A stretch of 64,000 bases of DNA from Pyropia haitanensis (lineage: Eukaryota > Rhodophyta > Bangiophyceae > Bangiales > Bangiaceae): the NCBI GenBank assembly GCA_008729055.1, contig SDUX01000008.1:5047756-5111755 (forward strand), in the 5' to 3' direction. Below the pieces are notes generated by a model that worked only from the letters and a program-made list of their open reading frames with translations, was not told the origin of the DNA and searched no databases. Positions 35,266 to 47,400 of the stretch are shown piece by piece; position 1 is the stretch's first letter; the number at the start of each line of letters is the position of its first letter. Position numbers and translations under genes: made by a program.

Positions 35266-35517
35266 GAGGTGGGGGTGGTGGTGGTGCCCGCCGGGGGGGG
35301 GGGATCCAGCGCGAGAGGGGACAGCAGCGGCGGGGGGGGCCACAGGAGGGAGGGGGGGGGGGACAGCGGCGGCGAGGGGGGGGCCCACCCGCCCCGGGGG
35401 GGGGGGAGCGGCGGCAGCGGCGAGACGACCCCGCCGCCGCCACCCCCGCCGCCGCGGCCGCCACGCGGCGGCCGGCCGCCGCCGCGGTCGGGCGCGGGCG
35501 GCCGCGGGCGGGGCGGC

Positions 35518-35566
<49 letters not shown>

Positions 35567-36304
35567 CCCGGTCGACGCGGCGGCCGGAAGCAGACGGCGG
35601 CCCGTCGCGCGCAGGCGCGCGTGGTGGGGAGCGCGCCGCCGTCGCCGCCGCCGTCGCCGCGGATACCGCCGCGGGTGCCATCGGCCGAGGCGGCGGCGGC
35701 GGCGGCGGCGGTGACGACGGCGGCGGCGGCGGCGGCGGCGCGGGTGGCGTCGCGGGCGGGCTCGCCGCGGACCAGTCGAGGCCGTCGGTGTCGTCGCCGC
35801 TGCCGGCGAGCGACACGTGCGCGGCGGAAGAGTAGGAGGAGTAGGAGACGGCCGACACGGCGTCGGCGTCGTCGGCGTTGACGCCGTCGTCGTCCCCACC
35901 ATCACCGTCGTCCTTGTCGTCGACGGTGTGGTCGTGGCCACGGACGGCGGCCGCGTCGGCGTGGCCGCCGTTGCCGCCGTCGCCGCGCCGGCGGCCGTCA
36001 GCGCCCGTGCCGCCGAGAGCGGTACCAGCAGCATTGGCAGGCGGCGGCAGGGGCGCCGCCGCCACCGACCGGCGGGCGGGACGGGCGGCGCCGACCGCCG
36101 GCCGGGGCGGCCGCGCCGCCGCCGCGGGGGGCTCCCCCCCAGGGACGCCGGCCGCCTCGCCCCCCTCTTTGCCAGCAGCCACACCCGCCGCCCCACCCAC
36201 GCCCGCCGCACCGTCTGGGGACGGCGCGCCCACCGGGCGACCCCGCCAAGACGGCACCGCCGGCAGCCGCCGTGGCGGCGACACCATTGGCGGCAGCGGC
36301 GGCA

Positions 36305-36343
<39 letters not shown>

Positions 36344-36607
36344 GCGGCGACAATGCCCGCGCCGCGGCGGCGGGCGCGGCCGCGTCGGCCGCCGCCGCGG
36401 CGGCGGCGGCGGCGGCAGCGCCCGCGGCGGCGGCGGCCGCCTCGGCCGCCGCCGCCGCGCCCGCCGCGTCGGCCGCCGCCGCCGCGTGCCGCCGCCGCCG
36501 CCGCCGCCGTGCCCGCCGCGCCGCCCGCTCCGCGTCGGCGGCCGCCGCCGCGGCCACCGCCGGCGCCACGTGCTTGCCCGGCGGCACCCTCCCCTCCCCC
36601 CCCCCTC

Positions 36608-36644
<37 letters not shown>

Positions 36645-37287
36645 TCCTCCTCCTCCTCTTCCTCCTCCTCCTCCTCCTCCTCCGCCGCCGCCGCCCCCTC
36701 CTCCCCCTCCTCCCCCTCCTCCCCCTCCCCCTCCGCCCCCCGCGCCCGCCGCTGCTGCCGCCGCCGCCGTGCCCGCCGCCGCCGCTGCCGCACCGCCGCA
36801 GCGTCCGTCGCGGCCGCCGCCGCCGCCGCCGCCGCCGCGCCCGCCGCGTCGGCCGCCGCGGCGGCCGCGGCGGCGCCCGCCGCCGCCGCCGCCACCGCGT
36901 CGGCCGCCGCCGGCGGGGTGGCCGCCACCCCAACCGCCACCGGGGGGGGGGAGACGACGCCGCCGCCACCGCCGGTGGTGGTGGTGGTGGTGGTGGTGGT
37001 GGGGGTGGTGGCGGCGGTGCCGCCGCCCGCCACCGCCCATCACGCAGCGGCGCCGCCGTCATTGGCGCCGCCGCCGCCGCCGCCGTCATTGCCGCCGCCG
37101 CCGCCGCCGGTGCGGCCGCCGCCGGTGCGGTCGCCGCCGCCGCCGCCGCCGCCGTGGACGCGGCGGCCGCCACGCGCGCCACGCGCCGCCCGTCAGCCGC
37201 CGCCGCCGCGGGCGGCGTCCCCGCGGGAGCGCAAGCCGCCGCGCCACGGCGCTCCCAGACGCTGGCGAGCACGCGGACGGCCGGCAT
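32037..37287 (-). CDS. Large unrecognised protein with acidic and poly-Ala/Gly regions
   Basis: About 1750 residues if five single-base homopolymer shortfalls are restored; the span (5251 nt) plus five is a multiple of three. ATG 37287 starts MPAVRVLASVWERRGAAAC. Coding moves frame at about 36945-36953, 36597-36606, 33772-33800, 32548-32563 and 32210-32260, always in the same direction and always in a G/C run. Credible segments: VRGHDHTVDDKDDGDGG followed by SSYSSAAHVSLAGSGDDTD; RGWNLAFNPDFRALAASR; ASALAAWDIPVLRLLG with HPADRHYRVHGTIVAALR; CFEVGLAAVAAILARLHVA; and a C terminus ADAYATFCAALRGLFRAFV with DRRYAMRSRRLFTL. These look like pieces of one helical protein separated by disordered tracts. 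No family recognised. The opposite strand gives mostly Pro/Arg repeats. Confidence 0.5.
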
Positions 37288-39330
37288 GGTTGGCAGCGTC
37301 GAGGGGGAAAGGGGGGGGGGGGGGAACGGCGCCCGCGGGGAAAGGGGGGGGGGGGGGGTGCGGGGTATGGGGGCGAGGGGGGGGGGGCGGGAGGGGGGGG
37401 AGGGGAGGGGACACCGGCAGCGGCAGGGGGGGGCGGAGGGGGGGGGGGGTGTGTGTGTGTGTGTGTGTGTGGGTGGGCGGGCGGGCGGCGTCCCCCACCG
37501 GCTCCCGGTAGACGCGGATGGGACGGCGGCGGCGGCGGCGCGGCGGGTCGGCGGCGGCGGCCGCCGCGGCGGGGCGGCCGCGCGCGCACCGGCGGCGCGG
37601 CGGGCGGCGGCGCGGCGGCGGCGGGCGGGCGGCGAGCGCCGCCGCAGACCCCGCGGCAGCGGCGGCGGCCGCACGCGGCGCACGCCGCGGCAGCGGCAGC
37701 GGCAGCGGCAGCGGCGGCGACGGCAGCGGCGGTGGTGGTGGCGGCGGCGGTGGGGGTGGTGGTGGTGGTGTGTCCCCGCCGCGCGCGGCGCGCGGCGGCT
37801 GGCGGGGGGGGGGGGGGGGGTGGCGGCGGCGGCGGCACGGCCGCCGCGGCCGTGCCGCCGCGGCCGCCGCGGCACGCGCAACGAGCCGCCGCGGGGCGGC
37901 GATGGGGGGTTGGGGGGGGGGGGGGGTGCGACGCGCGGCGGGTGACCGCCGGTGGCGGCGAGGCGGGGGGGGGTGTGGGGGGGGGGGGGGGTGCCCCCGC
38001 CGCACGCCCGCCGGCAGCGTCCATGGGGCGCGCCCGCCGCCGCCGCGGCGGCCGGCACGGCCGGCCGGCCGCCGCGGGGCGCGCCGCGGCGGCCGCCGGC
38101 GGCGGCCGCGGCTGTACGCCCTCGGTCCGTCGGGGCGACCCCCCCCCCCCAGCGGCGGCGGCGGCCACCGCGGCGGCCACCCGCGCCGCCCGCCCGCCCG
38201 CCCGCCCGCCGCGCGGCGGCGGGCGGCCGGCAGGGACGGCCGCCGCCGCCGGCGGGTCGGTCGGCCGCCGCCGCCCGCGCCGCGCCGCCCGTGGGGCCGC
38301 CCCGCGCACCGCCGCCACCCCCCCCTCGGCCGCCCGCCCGCCCGCCCGCCCGCGCGCACCCGCCGGCGTGCCGCGCCGCGGCGTGTGGGGGGTGGTGGCG
38401 TGACGGTGGGGCCGCCCGCGAATGGGGGGGGGGGGGGGGGGGGGGAAAACGCTGAGGGGGGGATGGGGGGGGGGGGGGGGGGATGCCCCCGCGGGGCGGC
38501 GTCGGGGGTCCTTCTCCGAGGATGGGGCGCCGCCGGTGGACCCGCGGCGGCGGCGGCGGCGCCGCTTGCCGCTGCGCGGCGGCCGCCGCCGGCCGACCAG
38601 CGTGCCATGGCAGCGGCGGCGGCGGTGGTGGTGGGGGTGGTGGGGGGGTGGTTGGGGTGTGGGGTGGGGGGGGGTGGCCGCGACCGCCGGCGACGCGGCG
38701 GCAGCGGCGGCAAGGGCGGGGGGGGGCCGCGGCATCCTGCATGGTAGGATACGCCGCGGCGGGCGGCGGGGGGGGTGGGGTGCGCCGCCCCGGCCCGCGC
38801 GGCCGGCGGCGTGGGAGAGCGCCACGCGGGCGTGGCGTGCACACCGCGGCGGCAGGGGCATGGGGGAGGGGGGGAGGGGGGATGCATGGCTGCCGCCGCG
38901 GTGGGGGGGGGGGCGGCGGTGGGCTGCGGGGGGGGGGGAGCTGCGGCACCGGCGCGGGCGGTGCGGGAGGTGCGGCGGGAGCGCCGTCCCGTGCGAGAGG
39001 TGGACGCGCGGCGCGAGGGGGGGGGGCAGACAGACCAGAGCAATGGGGAACGAGGGGGGGCGGGGGGGGGCGGGGGGGGGGGGGCGGGGCGGACCCCGGG
39101 GGGGGGTGCCCCTCCCGCCGCGGCGTCGTCGCCCGTCGGCGGCGGTGGTAGTGGTGGGGGTGGGGGGGGGGGAGGGGGGGCGGGGTGCCGGCGCCCACTG
39201 TCTGGCCGTGCCGCGGTCGGCGGCACGGCCGGCGGGCGGCCGCGCGCGCCGCGCGGCCGCCGCTCGCGCGCGCCACAGCGCCCCAAAAGTTTACCCGACG
39301 GAGTGGCCAAATACACGTCACGCAAAAATA
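37288..39330. other. GC low-complexity DNA upstream of the large minus gene
   Basis: Extreme GC with poly-G runs (for example 38426-38445, 38470-38482), Gly/Arg/Pro frames on both strands and no credible peptide segment beyond a short RVYREPVGDAA near 37500 (minus). Probably the 5' region of the minus gene plus spacer. Confidence 0.35.
37449..37470 (+). repeat. (GT)11 microsatellite
   Basis: Eleven uninterrupted GT units directly after a G-run. Confidence 0.95.
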
Positions 39331-41050
39331 TAATCCGTAGTCGAGAGCAAACTTTTCCTGTGTAAAAGTTTGTGATCTAGAATTTAAATCTGAGCATATG
39401 TCGTGAGTGAGTAGTCGTGACTATGGATGAAGAATACTGTTTGGCATGGACAATGCGGGTACATGCACGCAAGTACACTTCGGATCCTGTGTCTCAAACG
39501 TCTTTCATGGTTTTTTCGTGCAAGATGTGTTTTATTGCTATCTGCAGCATCGCCATGCCCTCCCCGACCGCCAAGCACATCTGGTGCAACAAAAGAAAAT
39601 GAAAGCAGACGAACACGGCAAGGTGACAACAGCAGAGAGACCAAGATGGAGCGAGCATACATCCAAGCGACGCGAGAGGGATGGACAAGGTCAGTCAGTG
39701 TCATCACAGCATCTCAGCACAGAGGATGCTCGCAGCATGAGCCAGTAAGCACACCCCGCATCGCCGACGGTACGGCGACCGTTACGACGAGCGCCCTCCC
39801 TCTTCCCCCCCAATGGCCGCCCGCCCCTTCCGCATCGTCCCCCCCTCGCTGTCCTCCCCCTTCCGCTAGCGCCCACGAGGAGACCCTGGCCCACGCACCC
39901 CTCGCGGCGCGGGCAGCAACCCAGTCGGGCACGCCGCCACTGCCGCAGCGGCCGCCGCTGCCGCAGCCCCCACCGATGTCGCTGCCGCCACCACTGCACG
40001 TGACGACCACCACCGCGGCCTCGCGGCCAATCCCCCGTTGCGGGTGGACGATGACCCAAAAGCCAGAGGGCGGCCAGAGGGAGGCGGCAACGGCTGCAAG
40101 TAGACGACGCCCGAGACAAGGGAATGGGGAAGGGTCGGCATAAGAGCTGGGTACCCACCGAGGTCGGTGAGAAGGTAGTGTGAAGAGTGAGGTGGGGGGA
40201 GTCAAGCAAGGGGGAGGAGGGGAAGGGAGGGGGAGAGGAGGGAGGGGTGGGGAGGGCGCAAGAGGGGAAGGGGAGCTATGGAAAGGAGGAACAGGGAAAG
40301 TGGATACGCAGCAACCATAAGACACGTAAGTTTCAGAGCAGGCGTCAGCGTCATCGCCGCGTTGGGTGTCCGCAGGCCTTCTCGCACGGGGAGCCCCTCT
40401 TCACATACATGCGGTGTGGGCTCGCGTCGGCGGTGGATGCATTGGCGACAAAAATAGGCTGAGTCGATGGCGACGGCGGCGGCTGAGACACCGGCGGTGG
40501 TGAGCCGCGAGAGAATAGTACCCCTCGCTGCACCCTGCACCTTCCCTCCTGGTCCGTCCCCCATGCCGCCTCCTGGCCGTCCCGCTTCGCCTCCGTCCCA
40601 CCCCAACTTACCGCCAAGAGCGGCGAACGGCCCGCGTCATGCTTCGCCGCCTTCGAACCGACCACACGCGTCCAGGCGGGACGGACAGTGCAACGCACAA
40701 TGCAGAGGGAGGGGTGAAGTAGAAGGGGGGGAGTGGGGGGACAGAGCCCATGGCGAGCAGGCACGGGGGAAGCAGTAAAGAGGCGCACTAGAGGGGGCGG
40801 GAGGGGGGGGGGCAGGATGGCAAGGGCAGCAGGGGAGAGGATTCGGGGAGGTCTGCTCGCACGGAGACAACCCGAGGTGGGGAGAGACGGGCGAGCGACC
40901 ACTTGCACCACTGCATTGTCGATTCTCAGAAAATGAGGGGTGCCAATTATTGAGTGCGACTCAACATGCTGACCACCAACCGGCGACTGCGTGTGGTACA
41001 GGTGACGGAGTGGATTCTATCGTGTGAAGAGGAAAAAGTGTCGCAACACA
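39331..41050. other. Balanced-composition region with possible minus-strand exons
   Basis: GC drops sharply at about 39290. Two minus-strand open segments have credible residue use: one from ATG 40564 (MGDGPGGKVQGAARG, later AYFCRQCIHRRR) and one at about 39770-40090 (GFWVIVHPQRGIGREAAVVVV), the latter preceded by a good acceptor (CTACTTGCAG). The obvious donor and acceptor do not agree in phase, so I do not join them. A purine-rich GGGGAGG tract lies at 40195-40275. No family recognised. Confidence 0.3.
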
Positions 41051-41282
41051 ACCCTATGGTGGTATATTTGGCAAAATCATGTATTCTTTTACCCCGCTAG
41101 TTTCAAAACGGGGTGCTGTGGCGTGCACGGTGCGGTGGCGGCGCGCGCCGACGGTGCGTGGCGGGGCGGGTCCGGCCGGCCGCCGCGGCGGGGCGGCGCC
41201 GCACCCCCCGGCAAATGGGAAGCGCGCGGTGGCCGGATCTACTTGGAAAGAAACTCCCATTGTGGCGGACCGGGACGATCGG

Positions 41283-41556
41283 CCAATGCAAGAAATTGGT
41301 ACAGGCATGTACCAAAAGGGCTATTTCCATGTCGCTACGCCGATTGGTGCAAGCCGCCGGCCGTCCATTTTGGCCCGTGGCCAATCGCATGACGGTGGCT
41401 GTGTTGAGGGTGGGACAGGCCGGGCGCCCCCATTGGGGCACCCGCTTCCTTTCCGCCGTCGGAGCCACCAATGACGGGGCGGGGGCGGCCGGCGCCGACC
41501 TCCAAAATGGCACGTATCGCCACCGATACGGAACATTCTAGATGGCGTTCCATTGG
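41283..41556. promoter_or_regulatory. Cluster of seven CCAAT boxes
   Basis: CCAAT or ATTGG occurs at 41283, 41295, 41343, 41391, 41432, 41468 and 41552, in both orientations, within 274 bp. CCAAT is the NF-Y binding core. The cluster lies upstream of the plus-strand gene starting at 42230. Composition around it is more balanced than the flanks. Promoter or enhancer function is inferred. Confidence 0.5.
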
Positions 41557-42229
41557 TAGCTCCATTGCTGTCTGCTCAGCCAGAGAGCGGACGTGCCGGC
41601 CGCCCACCCCTTCCATCCGGCCCCCGCTCGGCGCACGTGCACGTGCCGCACCGCATCGGCGGCGCCACAGCCGGCCACTGGGTGGTCGCAAAGCGCCTCC
41701 ACGGGCGGCCGCCATAGCGCCGCGGCGACCAACCAGGCGCCGCCGACGGCGGTGGCCCCCCCCCCGCGCCGCCCAACCGCCCGCCGCGGCGCGGGTGGCC
41801 GCCGCCGCGGCGGCGTGCATCCGCCACGGCCGGTCGTTCAAGAGCGGCCGCCGCGGCGCGGCCGCCGCCGCCCCGCCGCGCCGCGCCGCGACGCATCCCG
41901 GCCGCGGACATCCTCCCCCCGCACTTTGCAGCCGTGTACCGGGGGGACCGCTTGCACCCGGCGGCGGACCGACCGCGCCCCACCCGACCACCACACGCAC
42001 GTGCCGCCGTCGTTGAGCCCCTCGCCTGTCGTGCGCGGTGTGGCCATCCTCTTCGCGACGGCGACCCCCCCCCCCCCACCTCCCCCGCCCCCCCCCCCAC
42101 CCTTGCACCCCACCACCACGTTCCGCTTTGCCCGCCGCGCCCCTGCTGCCGCTGCCACCCTCCCCCCCCCCCCGCCCCCCCCCCCCCCGCCATGTGCACA
42201 AGCGCGGCGCCCCCCACATTCCCCCCCTA
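41557..42229 (+). other. GC-rich leader region
   Basis: Between the CCAAT cluster and the next ATG: GC-rich DNA with C-runs (42066-42105, 42163-42188). Frames on both strands are Arg/Pro/Ala-rich. Presumed 5' untranslated region or promoter; no gene seen. Confidence 0.35.
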
Positions 42230-42516
42230 ATGGCGACCCCCCCCCCCCTGGGACCCCCCGCGGGCGTTGCCGCGCTCGCCGCCGCCGCCGCCGCGACCGC
42301 CGCCGCCGCCGCAGCCGCCTCTACCGCCGACCCGCCGGCCGCCGCGGTGGCCGACGCGGCGGGCCCGGCGTCGGCGGTGGCGCTGGCGGGGGAGGCGGCC
42401 GACGCGGCGGCGCTGGCGGCGCTGTCGGCGCGGGCGGCGGCGCTCGACGAGGCGACCGCCGCGCTCGCCGCCGCCGCCGCGTCGTTGGCACCCAAGCGCC
42501 GTCGGCCGGGAGGGGC

Positions 42517-42555
<39 letters not shown>

Positions 42556-42809
42556 GGCGGGCGGTGGCGCCGGCGGCGCGCCGGCGGCGGCGGGTACTGC
42601 CGCCGCCGCCGCCGCCGCCGCCGCTGCCGCGGCTAGGCCTGCTGGTGGTGGGGGTGGCGCCGCGGCTGCGGACGGCCCGACGACCTCATCGGATGAGGAT
42701 GACGACGATGGGGGCGTGCTGGACGGTGGCGGCGGCACGCCCGCTGCCCCCGCCGGCGGCGACGGTGGCGACGCCGCCCCAGCCGGCGGCGACGGCGGCG
42801 GCGACGGCA

Positions 42810-42849
<40 letters not shown>

Positions 42850-43075
42850 CGTCGCGTGGACGCCCGATGAGGCGGCGGAGCTGGCGGCCCTCCTCTCCTT
42901 GTCGGCCCGCGACGCGCGGCGCGGCGGCGTGCGCAAGGGGGTCGTCCGCCGCGCCGCGCGGCTGGCCGCCCGCGAGGCACGCGCGGCGGTCGCCGAGCGG
43001 GGGGTCCTCGAGGCGCGGTATACCGCGGCGGTGGCGCGCAACCGGGAGCTGCGGCGGGAGAATGGGCTCGAGTAG
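42230..43075 (+). CDS. Small nuclear-type protein with possible SANT-like start and C-terminal coiled coil
   Basis: 281 residues. ATG 42230 (MATPPPLGPPAGV) follows an in-frame TAA region boundary and C-runs, so it is preferred to upstream starts. The N-terminal half is Ala-rich and helical, with a basic KRRRPGG cluster (about 88-94). An acidic TSSDEDDDDGG segment follows. The C-terminal ~75 residues are well formed: AWTPDEAAELAALLSLSARD, resembling the first helix of a Myb/SANT repeat, then a long Arg/Ala/Glu helix ending NRELRRENGLE that could form a coiled coil like a short leucine-zipper-type dimer. Nuclear, DNA- or chromatin-associated role is plausible from composition but unproven. A long antisense frame is a shadow. 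Confidence 0.55.
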
Positions 43076-43554
43076 ATGGGCAACGGTACAACGGAGGTGG
43101 GGGGGGGGGGGGGGAAGGGCGTCTATTATTCTATTATTATTATCATCCTGGTGGGGAGTGCCAGGCACCTAACGTGAGATGGCAACGGAAGACCATGTAC
43201 AGATTGATGGGGCGGGACGCGACGTCGCATGGGTTTGTCATGAGCATAATAAAAAAAAAAAGAGTAGACGGCCCACCAACAGAGCATGGGCCCACGGGAG
43301 CTACCCTTACGGACGCGACGTGGCGTTCCCCGCGGCATTCCCGGGTCGCACGGCGGCCGCGTCCGAGCGCCACGCAGCCATGCCGCAGGGAACACCGAGG
43401 TGCAGCGCCAAGACCATAAGACGGCGCCGCCGCGCCGGGTGCGAGGTCTGGCCGACGCCACCGCCGGCACGCCACCCCAACGCAACGCGCAACACGGGGG
43501 AAACCCCGGACACGACAGCGGCCGACGCCCCCACACGCAACCACGACCCCCCCC
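43076..43554. other. Convergent intergenic region
   Basis: Includes a (TTA/ATT) patch near 43125-43142, a sequence AATAAAAAAAAAAAG near 43248 that could serve either strand, and otherwise ordinary DNA. No gene. Confidence 0.4.
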
Positions 43555-46484
43555 TCACGCGCCGTTCCCTCCCCCCCCCCCTCCCCCCGCGCGCCCGCCG
43601 CCATCGCGGCGGCGATAATCGACACCCCCCCCCCCCCCCCGCCCCTCGCGGCCGCGGCGGCGCGGAGCCCCCCCTCGCGCTCCCCCCGCAGCAGCACCCC
43701 CCCAGCGTCGCGCCAATCCGCCCCACCGGCACGCCCGCCGCCGCCGCCGCGGCCGCCGCCTCCACCACCGCCGCCACGTCGCCGGCGCGCCACGGAAAGG
43801 GCGGCGGCGTCGCGGCGATGGCACCAGCAGCTGCAGCACCCACAGGGGTGGCGGCCGTCGTGGAAGCGGGGGTGGTGGTGGGGGCGCCGTCCAAGGACGG
43901 CCGTCCCCCACCCCCCGCCCCCCCGCCGCCCGCCCCCCGCCGCGCCGCCGCGTGCGGCGCGAGCACCCACCCGAGCGCCGCCGCCGCCGCGTCCACCGCC
44001 GCGACCGCCCGCGCGACGGCCGGCGCCGCCGTCGGCACCGCCGCGTCGGGCCGCGCCGGCGGCAGCCGCCCGACCGCCGCCGCGTAGGCGCGGACGAGCA
44101 GCGACGCCGCGACGGGCGGCGGCAGGCCCGCCGTGACGGCCGTCCGCACCGACCGGGCGGCGGCGGCCGCCGCGGACGGTGGCTGGGGGGGAGGCACGGC
44201 GACGGGGGGGGGGGCGGCCACGGCGGGGGGCGACGCCGGCCGCCGCCGCCGCTGCCCTGCGGGGGGCGGGGGGGGCGCCGCCCGCGGCGGCGCCGCGCCC
44301 GCCGCCGCCGCACGGACGAGGCAGCGGAGGAGGAGGCCGGGGTTGGCCGCCACCGCCGCCTCGACGGGCGGCAGCGGCGCGGCCGCCGCCGCCGCGGCGG
44401 GCGCGGCGGGGCGGGCGGGCCGCCGCGGCGGGGACACCACCCCCGCCGCCGTGGCGCTCAGGGACGACGTCCGCCGTGGCGCGCCAACGGCGAGGGAGGG
44501 CGGCGGGGACGGGGACCGCCGCCGCCGGCGGCGGGTGGGCGACAGCGCGTCCGCGCCAAACGGGGAGGCCCACCCGCCGCGGCCCGACGGGGACGCGGAG
44601 GGGGACGCCGGCACCGACGATGCTGGCGACGGCGGCGGCGGCGGCGACGGCGGCCGCGGCGGCGGCCCCGCGACGGCCTCCCGGCAGAGGAGGAGGTGGA
44701 AGAGCGCGTCCGTGGCGGCCGCGGCGGTCGCGTCGACGGCGGCGGCGCGCGCCAGCGCCGCGACCACCCGCCCGACCGTGCGCGCGTCGAGGGGCGGACC
44801 GCCACCGGCCGGCAGGGCGGCGGGCGTGGGCGTGCCGCCGCCGGGCGTGCCGGTCGCCCCGTCGGCCGCCGCCGCGGGGGCCGCCGCCGCCGCCCGCGGC
44901 GGCCGGAAGGGGGGCGGCGGAGCCGCCGCCGCCGCCGCCCGCCGGCAGCCGCCCGCAAACGCGGTGAGTGTGGCGACCGCCGCCGCCGCGGCGGCCGCGT
45001 CCGCGGCGGCGGCCGACGCGCCCGCCGTCGGCGGCGCGGGGGGGGACGGCGCCACCGCCGCCACCGCCGCGGCGAGGCGGCCCAGCGGCGCGTCGGCGGT
45101 CAACGGCACGGCGGGCGGGGCGGCCGCGGCGGGAGTCGCGCCGCCAACGACCGCCGCCGCCGGCAGCCGTCGCGGCAGCGACCGAGACGCCCGTGGCGGC
45201 GACCGTGGCGGCGGCGGCGGCAGGGCCGGCGCCGCGGCGGCGGCGCGGGGGGGCGGCGAGGGCGGCGGCGCGGGGGAGTCGGCGTCGCCGTAGCCGCCGC
45301 CGCTGCACCGCGCGGGACCGAGCGCCGCGGCCGGCGGCACGGGCACCACCGGCGACGGCGGTGACGGCCGTCCCGGGCTGCCCGCGCCGCCCGCCGAGAC
45401 GGCCGACATGGGCGGCGAGGGGGGGAGCAGCGGAGGCGGCGGGTGCCGCCGGGGGGGGGTCACCGACCGCCCACCTTCCGCCGCCGCCGCTGCTGCCCCT
45501 GCTGTAGACGCCGCCGCCGCTGCTGGTGGCACCGCGGGCGGGGGCGGGGGGGGGATGACGCCGCCGCCGCGGCGGCGGGAGGGGCCTTGGACGTGCCGGC
45601 CGGGCGCGGGCGCCGCCGCCGCCGACCGGCGGGCGCCCGGCCGTGGCGCGACCAGCTGGTGCCCCCCCCGGGGCGGCCACGCCCCCCCCGCGGGGCGGCG
45701 GCGGCCGCGGCAACGACCGGAGCGGCGGCGGGCACGGCCGGCGGGGCGGCTACAACCCCACCCCGGAGGCCGCCCGCGGCGCGCGCGATGGCGTCGGCGA
45801 CGCCGCCCCCCCCCACGGCGGCGGGCACGCCCGCCGCGACCGCCGCGGCGGCAAACCCGGGCGCGTCCCGCGCGAGCCGCGCCAGCCGCCCGCCGCACGC
45901 GGCGAGCACCGCGGGCGGCGCCGCCGCGAGCGTCGCCGCCGCCGCCGCCGCGACGGGGGGGAGGTGGGCGGTATACGCGACGCGCAGGGACGGCGCGGGG
46001 GTGTGGCGGGGGGGGGGGGGACCGTGGGGGGGGTCGGAGGGGGGGGGGGGACGACCGGGAGGAGCGGGAGGAGCACGTGGACGAGCCGGGCGACGACGCG
46101 GCGGCCACAAAGAGGGAGGCCGTCAACCCGCCGCCGCCGGCAACAGAGGACGCCCGCCGCCGGCGGCCCGCTGCAGCGACCGCGGCGGCGGCGGCGGCGG
46201 CACCGGGGGTGGTGGCAGGGGCGGACGGCGCCGCGGCGGCGGCGGCGGCGGCGGCGGCGGGGGTGTCGCCAACGGCCGCGGCGAGGCGGCCGAGGAGGTC
46301 GAGGGAGCGCCGGAGGTGGGCGGCGGCGGCCACGTCCACGGCCAGCGCGGCGAGCGCGCGGCGGACGCTCGCGGGGGTGAGGACGGTGGGGAAGGTGGCG
46401 GTGGGGGGCGGGGGGGGGGGGGGGGGGGTGGGGGGGGGGAAGGGCGGGGGGGACAACGCCGCCAGGTGGGGAAGCTGACGCCAT
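43555..46484 (-). CDS. Ala-rich alpha-helical protein, possibly helical-repeat
   Basis: About 975 residues. ATG 46484 starts MASASPPGGVVPPALP, then C-runs, then the helical segment TPASVRRALAALAVDVAAA with LDLLGRLAAAVGDTP. Further well-formed helices: VLAACGGRLARLARDAPGF; VGRVVAALARAAAVDATAAA; DALFHLLLCREAVAG; EAAVAANPGLLLRCLVRAA; VAASLLVRAYAAAVGRLPP; RAVAAVDAAAAALGWVLAP. The pattern of repeated ~30-40 residue helical pairs recalls armadillo/OPR-type or FASTK-type repeats, without a match I can name. Frame changes occur at G/C runs near 46392-46441, 46009-46053, 45661-45690, 43629-43650 and 43565-43585; the last two place the stop at 43555-43557. Start and stop are therefore approximate. Confidence 0.45.
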
Positions 46485-47400
46485 GTGGGTCAGGGGGGGG
46501 GGTGGGGGCGAGGAGTCTAGTCGGGGGGGGGGGGTGGGGGGGGTGGACGGCGGGGAGGAGGAGCGGAGGATGGGGAGGGGGGGGGGTGGGGGGGGGGGGA
46601 GGTGCCACGAGGGTGGATAGTAGCGGTGAGGGCGGGGGGGGGGGGGGAGGGTGGGGACCGCGGCCGCCGCGTGCCAGCGCGATGCGCGTGGCCGGCAGCT
46701 CGGCGGCGGCCGTCGACGGCGCGCGCGCGGGCGGGGCGGGGCGGGCAGGCAGGGGCGGGGCCGCGACGCGGGCGGCGCGGCCGCCGCGGCGACCGGCGCG
46801 GGCCGGCGGCGAGGGCGGAAGCGCCTTGGGCCAGACCCCCGCCGGCTGCCGCGGAAACGTGCGCCGGCAGAGGCGTGGGCGTCGGGACCGACGCGTGGGA
46901 AGGGGGGGGGGGGGGGGGGGGGGGGTGTGCCCGCCCGTCGCCACCACCCCGCTCCGCGTCGACGTACAGGGTGTGTGCTGACGGGCGTCGCCGCCCGCAC
47001 GCGGGCGGTGGGGAGGGGTTGGGGGAAGGCACCGCGCGGCGGGCGGTTTCGCGCAGACACCCGCCGCGGCCGCCGCCGCGGGGCCGTGCCGCCGCGCACG
47101 GGCCGCCGACGCTTGGCCCCGCGGCGGCACACCCACCAACCGCCCCCCCCCCCCCGCGGCGGCCCGCCGGCAGGCCGCCCAGCACGCCAGCGTCGGCAGC
47201 GGGAGGCGGCGGGGGTGGCGGCCACGGTGGCGGGGCGGCGGACCCCCCCCGCCCCCCCCGTGGTAGCTAGACGGCCGCGGCGGCGGTTGGCTGTCAGTGC
47301 CGCACCGTCCGTGCCACGCGGGCCACGACGGGGTGACCCGAAACGGCTCTGCGGGTCGGTGAGCGGGAAGACGGCGGGGTGCTTGCTCAACCGTCTCTAC
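46485..47400. other. G-run-rich upstream region
   Basis: Dense poly-G (46902-46926 and others) with frames of low complexity on both strands. Probably the promoter and leader of the minus-strand helical protein. No gene. Confidence 0.35.

Noticed and set aside
41335..43083. 582-residue minus-strand frame
   Set aside because: Covers the plus-strand gene at 42230 and the CCAAT cluster; its residues are Ala/Arg/Pro shadows.
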